Assembly (NCBI GenBank): GCA_963841445.1
Contig: CAWJCP010000002.1
Location: forward strand, 186,001 to 250,000
From: Mayfieldus sp963841445
GTDB taxonomy: Bacteria > Actinomycetota > Thermoleophilia > Solirubrobacterales > 70-9
Length of the DNA: 64,000 nt
Direction of reading: 5' to 3'
Below, in pieces: positions 35,243 to 43,798 of the stretch (within the stretch, counting starts at the first letter, position 1; the number at the start of each line of letters is the position of its first letter). A model generated the notes under the pieces. That model did no database searches and was not told the DNA's origin. It saw only the letters and a program-made list of their open reading frames with translations. A program made the translations under genes and the position numbers.

Positions 35243-37675
35243 GTGGCCGATTACACACGGTTTTTCGAAGAACTAGGCATCGATGACGTCCCGCTGGTCG
35301 GCGGGAAGAACGCCTCGCTCGGCGAGATGTACCGCGAGCTCGGCGACCAGGGGGTTCGCGTCCCGAACGGCTTCGCCACGACAAGTCAGGCCTACCGCGA
35401 CATGCTCGAGCAGGCGGATGCCTGGGAGCCGCTGCACGCGGCCCTGGACGGGCTCTCCCCCGATGACGTAAGCAGCCTCGCTCGGGCCGGGAAGCGCGCC
35501 CGCGAAATCGTCTACGGCGCCGGGCTGCCGGCGCAGCTGAAGGAGGAGGTCATCGCCGCCTATCGCCGCCTTCAGGAGGAGTATGGCGAGGAGGTCAGCC
35601 TCGCGGTGCGAAGCTCGGCCACCGCGGAGGACCTGCCAACTGCGAGCTTCGCGGGACAGCAGGAGACCTACCTCAACATCCACGGCGACCAGAGCCTGCT
35701 CGACGCCTGCCGCCGCTGCTTCGCAAGCCTGTTCACGGACCGCGCCATCCACTATCGAATCGACCAGGGGTTCGACCACTTCGACGTCGCGCTGTCGATC
35801 GGGGTGATGAAGATGATCCGCTCCGACCTCGCTGCGTCCGGTGTCTTCTTTTCGCTGGACACGGAATCGGGCTTCCGCGACGTCGTCTTCATCACCGGTG
35901 CCTACGGCCTCGGCGAGAACGTCGTCCAGGGAGCTGTCGACCCGGACGAGTTCTACGTCCACAAGCCGACCTTCGAGGCGGGCCACCGCGCGGTGCTGCG
36001 CCGGCTGGTCGGCGACAAGGCGGTGAAGATGGTCTTCGTTGAGGGCGAGACCAAGCACACCGTCCGCAACATCCCCACGCCCAAGGCCGATCGCGAGCAC
36101 TATTGCATCGGCGACGAAGACGTCCTCGAGCTGGCGGACTACGCGATCAAGATCGAGCGCCACTACGGCCGGCCGATGGACATGGAGTGGGCCAAGGACG
36201 GGCTTGACGGCAAGATCTACCTGGTTCAGGCGAGGCCGGAGACGGTCGCATCGCAGCGCAAGCCCACCGAGCTGGAGGCCTACGTCCTGGACGGCGATGG
36301 CGAGGTGATCACCCAGGGCCGCTCGGTTGGGGAGAAGATCGCCTCCGGCAATGCACGTCCGGTCAAGGAGCTGACAGAGCTTTCCGACTTCGAGCCGGGC
36401 GAGGTGCTGGTCGCCGACATGACGACCCCCGACTGGGAGCCGGTCATGAAGACCGCGGCGGCGCTGGTCACCAACCGAGGTGGTCGCACCTGCCACGCGG
36501 CGATCATCGCCCGCGAGCTCGGGATCCCGGCCGTCGTCGGGGCCGGGGACGCGACCGGCTCTGTGCCGAGCGGCGAGGCCGTCACTGTCTCATGCGCTGA
36601 GGGCGACACGGGGCGGGTCTACCGCGGTTCCGTTCCCTTCCACGTCGACCGCACCGAGGTTGGTGACGACGTCCGCCCGGCGACCGAGATCATGGTCAAC
36701 CTCGGCAACCCCGATCTCGCGTTCAAGACCTCCTTCTTGCCCAACGACGGCGTCGGGCTGGCGCGGATGGAGTTCATCGTCAGCGAGTACATAAAGGCGC
36801 ACCCGCTGGCGCTCTTGCATCCGGAGAAGGTCACAGACCCCGAGGCGCGCGAGGCGGTCGCTCGCCTGACCCGCGGGTACGACGATGGCGAGGCCTTCTT
36901 CGTACAGCGGCTGGCGGAAGGGATTGGGACGATTGCGGCGGCGTTCTGGCCCAAGCCGGTGGTGGTGCGGATGTCGGACTTCAAGACCAACGAGTACGCG
37001 AGCCTTCTCGGCGGCGCCGACTTCGAGCCTGCGGAGGCAAACCCGATGCTCGGCTTCCGCGGCGCCGCCCGCTACGCGCATCCTGCCTACGCCGAGGGAT
37101 TCGCCCTCGAGTGCAAGGCGATGAAGCGGGTTCGCGACGAGATGGGCCTGGACAACGTCATCCTGATGCTCCCGTTCGTGCGTCGGGTGGAGGAGGGGGA
37201 GAGGGTCCTCGCGCGGATGGCGGAGCTAGGACTGCGAAGAGGCGATAACGGCCTCAAGGTCTATGCGATGTGCGAGATCCCCAACAACGTGCTGCTGATC
37301 GATCGCTTCGCAGAGCATTTCGATGGCTTCTCGATCGGGTCCAACGATCTCACCCAGCTCACGCTGGGCGTTGATCGAGACAGCGAGATCGTCGCCTTCG
37401 ACTACGACGAGCGCGATGAGGGCGTCAAGGAGATGATCCGGCTCGCCGTCGAGGGGTGCCGCCGCAACGACATGCACTCGGGGCTCTGCGGGCAGGCGCC
37501 CTCGGATTACCCCGACATGGCCGAGTATTTGGTCGAGATTGGGATCGACTCGATGAGCCTCAACCCCGACACCGTCCTGAAGACGACCGCGCAAATCCTC
37601 GAGCTGGAGGAGCGGTTGGGACAGGCTCCCCGCGAGGCGGTGGCGCCCCGGGAGAACACCGGCTCGGTCGCCTGA
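35243..37675 (+). CDS. ppsA: Phosphoenolpyruvate synthase PpsA
   Basis: PpsA makes PEP, AMP and phosphate from pyruvate, ATP and water, feeding gluconeogenesis. The 810-residue protein begins LVGGKNASLGEMYREL, has the nucleotide-binding half (VRSSATAEDLPTASFAGQQ), the catalytic histidine near residue 418 in GGRTCHAAIIAREL, and the C-terminal pyruvate-binding barrel with FSIGSNDLTQLTLGVDRDS and GLCGQAPSDYPD. The length and the SND/GLCGQ motifs favour PEP synthase over pyruvate phosphate dikinase. GTG 35243 has a -10 box 9 nt upstream and no ribosome-binding site. Divergent from POR, it could convert newly made pyruvate into sugars. Confidence 0.92.
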   Translation: MADYTRFFEELGIDDVPLVGGKNASLGEMYRELGDQGVRVPNGFATTSQAYRDMLEQADAWEPLHAALDGLSPDDVSSLARAGKRAREIVYGAGLPAQLKEEVIAAYRRLQEEYGEEVSLAVRSSATAEDLPTASFAGQQETYLNIHGDQSLLDACRRCFASLFTDRAIHYRIDQGFDHFDVALSIGVMKMIRSDLAASGVFFSLDTESGFRDVVFITGAYGLGENVVQGAVDPDEFYVHKPTFEAGHRAVLRRLVGDKAVKMVFVEGETKHTVRNIPTPKADREHYCIGDEDVLELADYAIKIERHYGRPMDMEWAKDGLDGKIYLVQARPETVASQRKPTELEAYVLDGDGEVITQGRSVGEKIASGNARPVKELTELSDFEPGEVLVADMTTPDWEPVMKTAAALVTNRGGRTCHAAIIARELGIPAVVGAGDATGSVPSGEAVTVSCAEGDTGRVYRGSVPFHVDRTEVGDDVRPATEIMVNLGNPDLAFKTSFLPNDGVGLARMEFIVSEYIKAHPLALLHPEKVTDPEAREAVARLTRGYDDGEAFFVQRLAEGIGTIAAAFWPKPVVVRMSDFKTNEYASLLGGADFEPAEANPMLGFRGAARYAHPAYAEGFALECKAMKRVRDEMGLDNVILMLPFVRRVEEGERVLARMAELGLRRGDNGLKVYAMCEIPNNVLLIDRFAEHFDGFSIGSNDLTQLTLGVDRDSEIVAFDYDERDEGVKEMIRLAVEGCRRNDMHSGLCGQAPSDYPDMAEYLVEIGIDSMSLNPDTVLKTTAQILELEERLGQAPREAVAPRENTGSVA

Positions 37676-37710
37676 GGAGTCGAGCAGCGCCGGTGGGCGC
37701 AGGGCGCTCC

Positions 37711-37935
37711 TTACTTCTTCTCGGAGCCTCCGAGGTGCTGGATGAAGATGTCGGAGCCGGGAAAGACCTCGGATTCATTCCCGTCCTCCCAGCGCACGAC
37801 GTAGGGCGGCGCTCCGTTCTCGCCGAGCACCTTCAGCACCTCCGCGTCTCGCGGCTGCTCTCCCTGGTGGTGTCCGCGGACCACGAGGCGATCGCCCGGG
37901 CGTGCGCGCAAGGTCGATTGGTCGTCTGGAGTCAT
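37711..37935 (-). CDS. DUF1918 small protein
   Basis: The 74-residue protein contains the DUF1918 core ARPGDRLVVRGHHQGEQPRDAEVLKV followed by PPYVVRWEDGNESEVFPGSD, in residues about 10-65. DUF1918 has an SH3-like beta-barrel look and no known function; it is frequent in actinobacterial stress regions. GGAAGGAA precedes ATG 37935. It converges on ppsA, 35 nt apart. Confidence 0.85.
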   Translation of the reverse strand: MTPDDQSTLRARPGDRLVVRGHHQGEQPRDAEVLKVLGENGAPPYVVRWEDGNESEVFPGSDIFIQHLGGSEKK

Positions 37936-38244
37936 GATGTTCCTTCCTTTCGATAGGGGGCTGACGCCCGGTACAACGCGGCCCATTCGCAGAACCGCAC
38001 TGAGAAGACGTTCTTCTCCTGACCATAGGACACCTCGTTGACGACCACATCCGACCTGACTCCCGAAGTCGATCAGTACATCGTACGGACGCTCTCGCCG
38101 CCGGCGCCTGAGACGATTGTGGCTTCGCCGGGAAGGGGCAAATGGGAAGCCGGAATCCATCGTCAAGTCGCGTCGCTTTGTGCTTATCCCGAGAAGCGGC
38201 TCGACGACGCTGGACGCCGCGGCTAGCCTCGCCGAGCGCTGAGG
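37936..38244. other. 309-nt intergenic region without a supported gene
   Basis: Between the DUF1918 start and the CBS protein stop I find no convincing gene. A 62-codon forward frame at 38038-38226 has no promoter or ribosome-binding site and no recognisable domain. The clearest element is an inverted repeat GAGAAG (38002-38007) and CTTCTC (38013-38018) around ACGTT, which could be an operator for the DUF1918 gene. Confidence 0.5.
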
Positions 38245-38664
38245 TCAGTCTCGCCCGTAGGCGAGCACGGCGGCGATCGTGCGCGCCGAGATCATGCCGG
38301 CCGGCCGGCCGCTGCTCGGCTGCACCGCGACCAGATGGGTGATTCGGTGCTCCGCCATCAGCTCGGCGGCCTCGGAGAGCGGCCGGTCGGACTCGATCGT
38401 CACCAAGTTCGTGCTCGCCACGTCGCTCGCACTCGTAGAGTCCAGCTCGGCGGCGTTGCGGGCCAGGTCGAGGCTGGTGACGATTCCCCAGAGTCCGGCG
38501 TCGCCTTGGATATCGGAAACCACGACCGAGTGGATTCCGTATCCGTCCATCATCCGGGCGATGTCGGCGAGCTTGGTCTCGGCGCGGCAGGTGACAACCC
38601 CGACACGCATCGCGTCGTGAACCTTGGCCTTTTCGAAGGCTGGGCCGATATAGCTGGGCTGCAC
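38245..38664 (-). CDS. CBS-pair domain protein
   Basis: The 139-residue protein is one Bateman module: CBS1 begins AMRVGVVTCRAETKLADIARMM and CBS2 ASDVASTNLVTIESDRPLSEAAELM. CBS pairs bind adenine nucleotides and act as energy sensors; a stand-alone one (Rv2626c, HRP1) is a strongly induced DosR-regulon member in M. tuberculosis. GTG 38664 has TACGGT 8 nt upstream and no ribosome-binding site, so it is probably leaderless. The NCSGATG motif is absent from this promoter. Confidence 0.9.
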   Translation of the reverse strand: MQPSYIGPAFEKAKVHDAMRVGVVTCRAETKLADIARMMDGYGIHSVVVSDIQGDAGLWGIVTSLDLARNAAELDSTSASDVASTNLVTIESDRPLSEAAELMAEHRITHLVAVQPSSGRPAGMISARTIAAVLAYGRD

Positions 38665-38887
38665 TAGACCGAACCGTACTCACTTGTCGATCGGGCCGGC
38701 TCGCCGTGGCTCGGCTCGCGAGCAAGGCGGGCCGCGGGGTTAGCCCGAGAGGAGGTTCGCCGCATGGACTGACCGTCCGGGTGCCTGGCCAGCCCAGGTC
38801 ACAGTGGCTCGGAGACGCGATCTGCGCCGGCGACGTATGCCCGGTGGCTCAACGCTGAGGCAGCATTTATGAGCCTACGATTCGCGC

Positions 38888-39814
38888 GTGCCAAAGGTCG
38901 CCGTGTTCGGTCCCCATCCACTGCTCTCGATATCGATCGAGGACCGCGGCTCGGGGGGCGACGACATCCACATTCATGCCGCGGGGCAAGGGGTCTGGGT
39001 CGCGCAGATGGCGGCTGAGCTGGGGGCCGAGCCGATACTCTGCGGATTCGCCGGCGGTGAGACCGGGGGGCTTCTGAAGCCGCTGCTGAATCGCCTGCCC
39101 GGGGAGCGGCGCCTGACCGAGACAGCGGGCGCCAGCGGCTGCTACGTGCTCGACCGGCGCGGCGGCGAGCGAACCCCGATTTCCGAATCGCACAGCCCGC
39201 CCCCCTCCCGTCACGAGCTGGACGAGCTGATCTCGAGCGCCTGCGCGGCGGCGCTCGACTGCGAGGCGTTTGTGGTCTGCAACCCATATCCCGGCGACGC
39301 GCTGCCGGTCGACGTCTACGGCAGCTTGGTCGCCGATGTCGGTCGCAACGAGGTTCCGGTGCTCGTCGACCTCTCCTCGCCCCGTCTCGACAGCGCCCTG
39401 GAGGGCGGCCCCGACCTGGTCAAGCTCAACGACTGGGAGCTCGCCGAGTACGTTTCCGGACCCGTCGACACAGCCGCGGAACGGCGCGCGGCGGCGGAGC
39501 GGTTGCGCGATGCTGGCGCCGCGACGGTCGTCGTCACCCGGGGCGGGGAGCCGGCATACGTTCTGCATGGCGAAGAGGAGTGGACGCTGACCCCGCCCCG
39601 GTTCGAGCGCGGCTTCCGCGAAGGTTGCGGGGACACGATGATGGGCGCGATTGCGGCACGGCTGGCCGCGGGCGCCGGCTGGCGCAAGGCGCTGATCGAC
39701 GGGGCGGCGGCCGGCGCGGCGAACTTCCTACGCCATGGCCTCGGCAGCGGCTCGGACGCAGTGGTGGCCGAGCTCGCCGCTCAAGTGACCCTGGAGCCCG
39801 TTGATGATGTCTAA
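38888..39814 (+). CDS. PfkB-family carbohydrate kinase
   Basis: The 308-residue ribokinase-fold protein has the glycine-rich N-terminal substrate region (HAAGQGVWVAQMAAELGAE) and a C-terminal catalytic motif FREGCGDTMMGAIAARLA that corresponds to the family DTxGAGD region, with the base aspartate in GCGD. The unusual cysteine/methionine residues there are not standard. Substrate is unknown; sugar or sugar phosphate is likely. A pfkB gene is also part of the mycobacterial DosR regulon. TACGAT lies 6 nt before GTG 38888, which suggests leaderless expression. Confidence 0.88.
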   Translation: MPKVAVFGPHPLLSISIEDRGSGGDDIHIHAAGQGVWVAQMAAELGAEPILCGFAGGETGGLLKPLLNRLPGERRLTETAGASGCYVLDRRGGERTPISESHSPPPSRHELDELISSACAAALDCEAFVVCNPYPGDALPVDVYGSLVADVGRNEVPVLVDLSSPRLDSALEGGPDLVKLNDWELAEYVSGPVDTAAERRAAAERLRDAGAATVVVTRGGEPAYVLHGEEEWTLTPPRFERGFREGCGDTMMGAIAARLAAGAGWRKALIDGAAAGAANFLRHGLGSGSDAVVAELAAQVTLEPVDDV

Positions 39815-39827
39815 GCGGCGCCTCGTT

Positions 39828-41228
39828 TCAGCTTGCTCGGTCCGGACTCAGCAGGGCCGCAACCTCGCGCTCGAAGGCGCTGACGATCTCGCCCGGGTCG
39901 GGGACCAGCCCGCGGTCCGCCATCACGCCGACCCGAACCTCTCCCGCGTAGCTGAATATCGAGAAGCTCATCGACACGCTTCCCGACGTCGGCGCCCAGA
40001 CGAGCACGCCGCGAACCGGTGTCCCGGCAAGATAGACCGGCTCGCGGGGGCCTGGGACATTGGTCATCACCGCTGATCCGGAAGCGGAGAAAAGATCAAG
40101 AAGTCGCTGCTCGACCGCCGCCGGCGTCGCGCCGATCGTGGCAAGCAGCCCGTAGCCGATCGCGCCTTCGGGCGAGTCCTTGATTTCGGCCATCCGACGG
40201 TGCACCTCCGCCAAGCGCCGGCGACGGTCCTCGATTCCGACCGGTACCGCCAGCAGCACGAGCCCGAATCGATTGCCCAGGTCGCGCGGCAGCGGCTGGT
40301 CGAGCGGACGCAGGTTGAAGGGGACGAATGCGTGCAGCTCGTCGACGAGGCTGTCGCGCGTGGTCAGATATGCACGCAGGGCCCCCGCAATTGCGGTCAA
40401 CACCACGTCGTTGACGGTGGTCCCGGTGGCGTGGCCGATCGACTTCACGTCGTCGAGCGGGAGCGGATCCGACCAGGCAACCTGCTCGGCTACACCCAGC
40501 TCGCCTTTGAAGACCGTGCGCGTGTCGGGGCCGGAGAAGAGCGCCTTGCCGATCGCCTTGGCGTCATCACGCGCGGCGGCGACGAGGTCGATCAGCTCGG
40601 AGGGGTCGCGGACCAGCTCAATCGCCTCATGGGTCACGCTACCGCCGAGGTCGCGGCTGATCGAGGCCGCGCGCCGGGCAGGGCGAACCAAGTCGGCGAC
40701 AAGTCCGCTGCCCTCACTGCTCTCGTCGTGCCCGGTCTCGCCTGGCTCGATGCCGTCAGGTCCCTCGTCCGTGAGCGAGAGAAGGACCCTGGCCAGCGCG
40801 ATCCCATCGGCGATGCAGTGGTGCATGCGGGCGACGATCGCCGATCCCGAGCCGTAGCCGTCGACCAGGTACCAGTCCCATAGGGCGCGGGACCGGTCAA
40901 GTGGCTGGGCGATGTGGTCCGCGACCAGCTCCTGCAGCGCGCCCTGGTCACCGGGAGCAGGCAGGGCGATGTGGTGAAGGTGCAGATCGAGGTCGAAGTC
41001 GGGATCGTCCTCCCAGCTCGGCCCGCGCAGCGGGATCGAGCTCTCCGCGACCTTCTGGCGAAAGCGCGGGAAGCGGTTGACGAGGCGGGTCGAGATCACC
41101 TCCCGAACCGCTGGCCAATCGAGAGGCTCGTCGAACCACAGCGCCCCGGTTATCACCATCAGGTTGGTCGGGCGGTCCATGTGCAGCCAGGCGGCGTCCG
41201 CGCTGGTCATCCGCTGAGCGGAGCTCAT
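39828..41228 (-). CDS. Wax ester synthase/diacylglycerol acyltransferase (WS/DGAT)
   Basis: The 466-residue protein starts SADAAWLHMDRPTNLMVITG and carries the catalytic motif HHCIADG (HHxxxDG type) near residue 135, with the C-terminal family segment NVPGPREPVYLAG. Such enzymes join acyl-CoA to diacylglycerol or fatty alcohol to make storage lipid. TAACCT (minus strand, 41241-41236) lies 7 nt before ATG 41228, with an inverted repeat GGCTCC/GGAGCC at 41243-41259 just upstream. That repeat could also end the PHP gene transcript. The gene converges on the PfkB kinase gene. Confidence 0.9.
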   Translation of the reverse strand: MSSAQRMTSADAAWLHMDRPTNLMVITGALWFDEPLDWPAVREVISTRLVNRFPRFRQKVAESSIPLRGPSWEDDPDFDLDLHLHHIALPAPGDQGALQELVADHIAQPLDRSRALWDWYLVDGYGSGSAIVARMHHCIADGIALARVLLSLTDEGPDGIEPGETGHDESSEGSGLVADLVRPARRAASISRDLGGSVTHEAIELVRDPSELIDLVAAARDDAKAIGKALFSGPDTRTVFKGELGVAEQVAWSDPLPLDDVKSIGHATGTTVNDVVLTAIAGALRAYLTTRDSLVDELHAFVPFNLRPLDQPLPRDLGNRFGLVLLAVPVGIEDRRRRLAEVHRRMAEIKDSPEGAIGYGLLATIGATPAAVEQRLLDLFSASGSAVMTNVPGPREPVYLAGTPVRGVLVWAPTSGSVSMSFSIFSYAGEVRVGVMADRGLVPDPGEIVSAFEREVAALLSPDRAS

Positions 41229-41298
41229 CGACCCCAGGTTAGGGCTCCGGCAGGGAGCCTGCAGGCGCGGCGCGCTGGACCGGCGACTCGTGGCGCTC

Positions 41299-42027
41299 CT
41301 AGTGCGGCTCGAAGGGCGCTTCCAGCTCTTCGCCTCGGACGATCGCCGCCGGCGCCAGCTCGTCGATCCAATCGAGGTGAGGGCGAAGCAGCTCGACCTC
41401 TCCCAGGACCTCCAGCGCCGCCGAAAGATGGACCGGCCGGCCGATCCGCGCAGAGTGCGAGTCGCTGCCGAGGACGTGAACGAGGCCGCGCTGGGCGAGC
41501 TCGAGCATGTAGGGAGCGGTCTCCTCGCGCAGGAAGAAGTCCGCGGTCGCCTGCACGAGGGCTCCTTCTCTCACGAGAGCGGCCAGCCGCTCGCCATGGG
41601 CTTCGGAGAGATGGCGTTCCGGATGGGCGATCAAGGACCGATATCCGCGCTCCGCCAGGTGCCTCACGCGCAGATGCAGCGAATCGGAGAGTGGTCCGAA
41701 GGCCGGCTCGAGCAAGACCCAGGGGCCGTCTCCGAGGGTGACCCGCCGCAGCTCGTCAGCTTCGAGCCCCTCGATGACGTTCTCCGCGACCTCCCCTCCC
41801 GCGATCACCGAAACCGGCACACCCCGGCGCTCCAGCTCAGCCCCCAGGTCGGCGACGCGATCCTCGACCTCCTGGATGTGGACGTCGTGGTCATGGCGAA
41901 TGTGGGGAGTAGCGCAGATCGCCTCGATTCCATCCTCGGCGGCCTGGCGTGCCATGTCGACGCTGTCGGCCAGCTCGGCCGCCCCGTCGTCGATGCCGGG
42001 AAGGATGTGGCAATGCAGGTCGATCAC
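41299..42027 (-). CDS. PHP-domain phosphoesterase, CpsB/YwqE-type tyrosine phosphatase
   Basis: The 242-residue protein has the PHP metal-binding motifs DLHCHILPGIDDG at the very start, then ATPHI, later LIAHPERH and LGSDSHS, as in CpsB/YwqE manganese-dependent protein-tyrosine phosphatases that control capsule kinases. The true start is probably GTG 42027, because TAGGCT (minus strand, 42043-42038) lies 10 nt upstream and the metal motif begins at residue 2. ACGGATG lies 15 nt before the -10, off the usual 20. No kinase partner is nearby. Confidence 0.85.
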   Translation of the reverse strand: MIDLHCHILPGIDDGAAELADSVDMARQAAEDGIEAICATPHIRHDHDVHIQEVEDRVADLGAELERRGVPVSVIAGGEVAENVIEGLEADELRRVTLGDGPWVLLEPAFGPLSDSLHLRVRHLAERGYRSLIAHPERHLSEAHGERLAALVREGALVQATADFFLREETAPYMLELAQRGLVHVLGSDSHSARIGRPVHLSAALEVLGEVELLRPHLDWIDELAPAAIVRGEELEAPFEPH

Positions 42028-42084
42028 ATTCGACGCCAGCCTAGAGCGCGACGGGAGCCATCCGTACTCTCTTGCACCGTTCAA

Positions 42085-42106
42085 TCGGGGCGACGGGATT
42101 TGAACC
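42085..42106 (-). other. tRNA 3'-end fragment, possible attachment-site remnant
   Basis: The minus strand reads GGTTCAAATCC followed by CGTCGCCCCGA, matching a tRNA T-loop, T-stem 3' side, acceptor 3' strand and discriminator A. Four of five T-stem pairs can form with the preceding GCTGG. No matching 5' acceptor (TCGGGGCG) or anticodon arm lies within 90 nt upstream, so this is a fragment. Such 3' tRNA ends are typical cores left by integrase-mediated insertion. Confidence 0.45.
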
Positions 42107-42166
42107 AGCGGCCTTTCGGCCCCAGCCGCGCGGACTCAGGCGTCGATGCCCTCGGGGAGCGCCCGG

Positions 42167-42577
42167 CTATTTGCTGCGCGGGCGCGAAGCGGTGCGAGGT
42201 CCGGTTTGCTTGGCGGCTGAGCGTCCCGCCGTCTTGCGGCGCGTACCGCTGCGGCTCGGCGTCTTCGTCTTCGTCTTCGTCTTCGTCTTCGAAGGACTCG
42301 TCAGCCGCCCTTGCAACTTCTCGATGTCGCGCTCGAGGGCCTTGCTCAGCTTGCCGCTGTCGCGTCGAGCGTCGCGTACGAACCTCTCCAAGTTTTTTTG
42401 AAGCGCCCGCCCGCCAGCACCGACGTCTCTGCTCAGATCCTTGCGCAACGAGACGAGCGCATCCTGGGCCGCGTCGAGCGACTTGTTGAGGCGCTTGATA
42501 GCCGCCGGCTCTTTGTTGGTTGGACGCTTTCGCGCCCCGCTGCTACGGCGAGATGCGGGTTTCTTGGCAGGGGGCAT
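42167..42577 (-). CDS. Histone H1-like Lys/Arg-rich protein
   Basis: The 136-residue basic protein has a lysine/arginine/proline-rich N-terminus, a central helical segment (IKRLNKSLDAAQDALVSLRKDL to LERDIEKLQGRL) and a basic C-terminus with five lysine-threonine dipeptides followed by SRSGTRRKTAGRSAAKQ. This composition is typical of bacterial histone H1-like nucleoid proteins; the central part could be a coiled coil. AAGGAGAG precedes ATG 42577. The KT repeat is coded by a hexanucleotide microsatellite, so its length may vary between strains. Confidence 0.75.
   Translation of the reverse strand: MPPAKKPASRRSSGARKRPTNKEPAAIKRLNKSLDAAQDALVSLRKDLSRDVGAGGRALQKNLERFVRDARRDSGKLSKALERDIEKLQGRLTSPSKTKTKTKTKTPSRSGTRRKTAGRSAAKQTGPRTASRPRSK
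42261..42290. repeat. Hexanucleotide microsatellite, 5 x GTCTTC
   Basis: Five perfect copies of GTCTTC fill 42261-42290 inside the histone-like gene. They encode the lysine-threonine repeat on the minus strand. A unit of six keeps the frame when copy number changes. Confidence 0.9.
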
Positions 42578-42715
42578 GGGAACTCTCCTTGGATCGTTAT
42601 TCGATGGCTCGCAGCTTAATGCGATCTCGTGACAGCTGGGCTCCCAAGCCGCCTGCCATCGGTACTTCTCGACTGGAGCGGGCACGCTCGGTTGGTGGCT
42701 CAACCCTCTGCTTCG

Positions 42716-42968
42716 AAACTGGTCGAGCGCCGCCATAGCCTCGGCGCCGTAGACGACCAACGGCCCGTCACCGTCGTGATCGCGACGCCGACTGCATCGG
42801 CCATTTCCTCCTGGCTTGCCCCCGCTGGAAGTGAGTCGTGGACGTGGTATGCGATGCATCCGTCGCAGCGCACGCTGATCCAATCGCCAAGGCGATCAGC
42901 TCCTTGGTCTTTCGGCTCAGCGCGCCGTCGGCGGTGGCTGCTTGGTGAAGCTGCTGGGACTCTGTCAT
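42716..42968 (-). pseudogene. Carboxymuconolactone decarboxylase/AhpD-like gene, two frameshifts
   Basis: Three frames add up to one AhpD-fold protein. ATG 42968 gives GALSRKTKELIALAI. After a one-base loss near 42885 the next frame gives ISVRCDGCIAYHVHDSLPAGASQEEMADAVGVAIT, with the CxxC-xxxH redox site. After a second loss near 42770 the third frame gives DGPLVVYGAEAMAALDQF. All parts match the expected order and length of an alkylhydroperoxidase-like domain. Either the gene is dead or the sequence has two errors. It lies between the histone-like gene and another broken member of the same family. Confidence 0.75.
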
Positions 42969-43092
42969 CGGCGCCGTCCGACACGGAAGCGGTCGAACCG
43001 ACATCATCTCCGGTCTGTTCGCGTCTGCTCCCCGCCGATCGCCCCGAACGTTCGTCTCATCGGGTGAGGCGATCCGCGACCTGGTTGGCGTC

Positions 43093-43526
43093 GTGCGCCG
43101 GGCGCGGCCCCTGGCCGCCGCTTACCTTCGTGGCGACCTCGACCCAAAGCTGCGTGAGCAAGTCATGGTCGGCGTCAGCCGCGTCAACTCCTGCCGCGGC
43201 TGCACCTTCGTGCACGAACGTTGGGCGAGCCGCGCGGGCGTTTCGTCCGACGATCTGGAGGCGATCGGCTTGGGCGACCTGGGCGCTCTCGACGATCGCA
43301 ACCGGGCGGCAGTCGCCTACGCCGCGGCGCTGGCCGAAGCACGCGTTCGTGGGCCGGTCCCCGCTGGTCTGGTTGCCAGCGCGGCCGATCACCTGGCGCA
43401 GGAGAACTTGCTGCCGTCGATGCCGTGGCACGGGCGATGGCCCTCGCCAACCTGTCCGCGAACACGGTCGAAGAGCTGGTCGGACGTCTGCGTTCCGTCG
43501 TGACAGGCGACGATCGCGTCGACTGA
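43093..43526 (+). pseudogene. Second AhpD-like gene, one frameshift
   Basis: The frame from GTG 43093 encodes LAAAYLRGDLDPKLREQVMVGVSRVNSCRGCTFVHERWA (CxxC-xxxH redox site) up to about ADHLA. The match then continues in another frame as GELAAVDAVARAMALANLSANTVEELVGRL to the stop at 43526. A single-base loss near 43400 explains this. The start is uncertain. The divergent neighbour at 42716 is also broken. AhpD-type proteins support peroxide reduction, so the loss would remove two related redox enzymes. Confidence 0.65.
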
Positions 43527-43645
43527 CGATTGTCGATCACGTGGCGCCTTCAGGCACCCTGATTGGAGTCTCGTTGGTGGTGCCCTCGAACGACAAGGCG
43601 ATCACCCGGACTTGCCCGGGAGCTCCGGCTCGTTGGCTGAGGCCG

Positions 43646-43798
43646 TCATTCGCTTGGCTCCAGCGCTTGCTCGATCTGTGCAGCAAGCTGGTCGCACACC
43701 TTCTGCGCTGTTGCGTTGTATCGCTCCGCGGTCAGGACGCCGAGCACGATCTCTGCGTCGGCCTTTGTCAGGGTCAACGTGACTGTCTGATCAGGCAT
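43646..43798 (-). CDS. 50-residue protein at the end of the hydrogenase operon
   Basis: ATG 43798 follows a strong AAGGAGGAG at good spacing. The product starts PDQTVTLTLTKADAEIVLGVL and is amphipathic, with a beta start then helix (NATAQKVCDQLAAQIEQALE). The start overlaps the end of the maturation protease gene by 8 nt, so it belongs to the hydrogenase operon. I do not recognise a family. Confidence 0.6.
   Translation of the reverse strand: MPDQTVTLTLTKADAEIVLGVLTAERYNATAQKVCDQLAAQIEQALEPSE

Noticed and set aside
38038..38226. 62-codon forward frame starting TTTSDLTPEVDQYIV
   Set aside because: Faint likeness to an O-methyltransferase N-terminus only; no ribosome-binding site or clean promoter, and it ends after 62 codons.
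42059..42065. ACGGATG upstream of the PHP phosphoesterase as a twelfth regulon promoter
   Set aside because: Spacing to TAGGCT is 15 nt rather than 19-21, so it was left out of the motif set.
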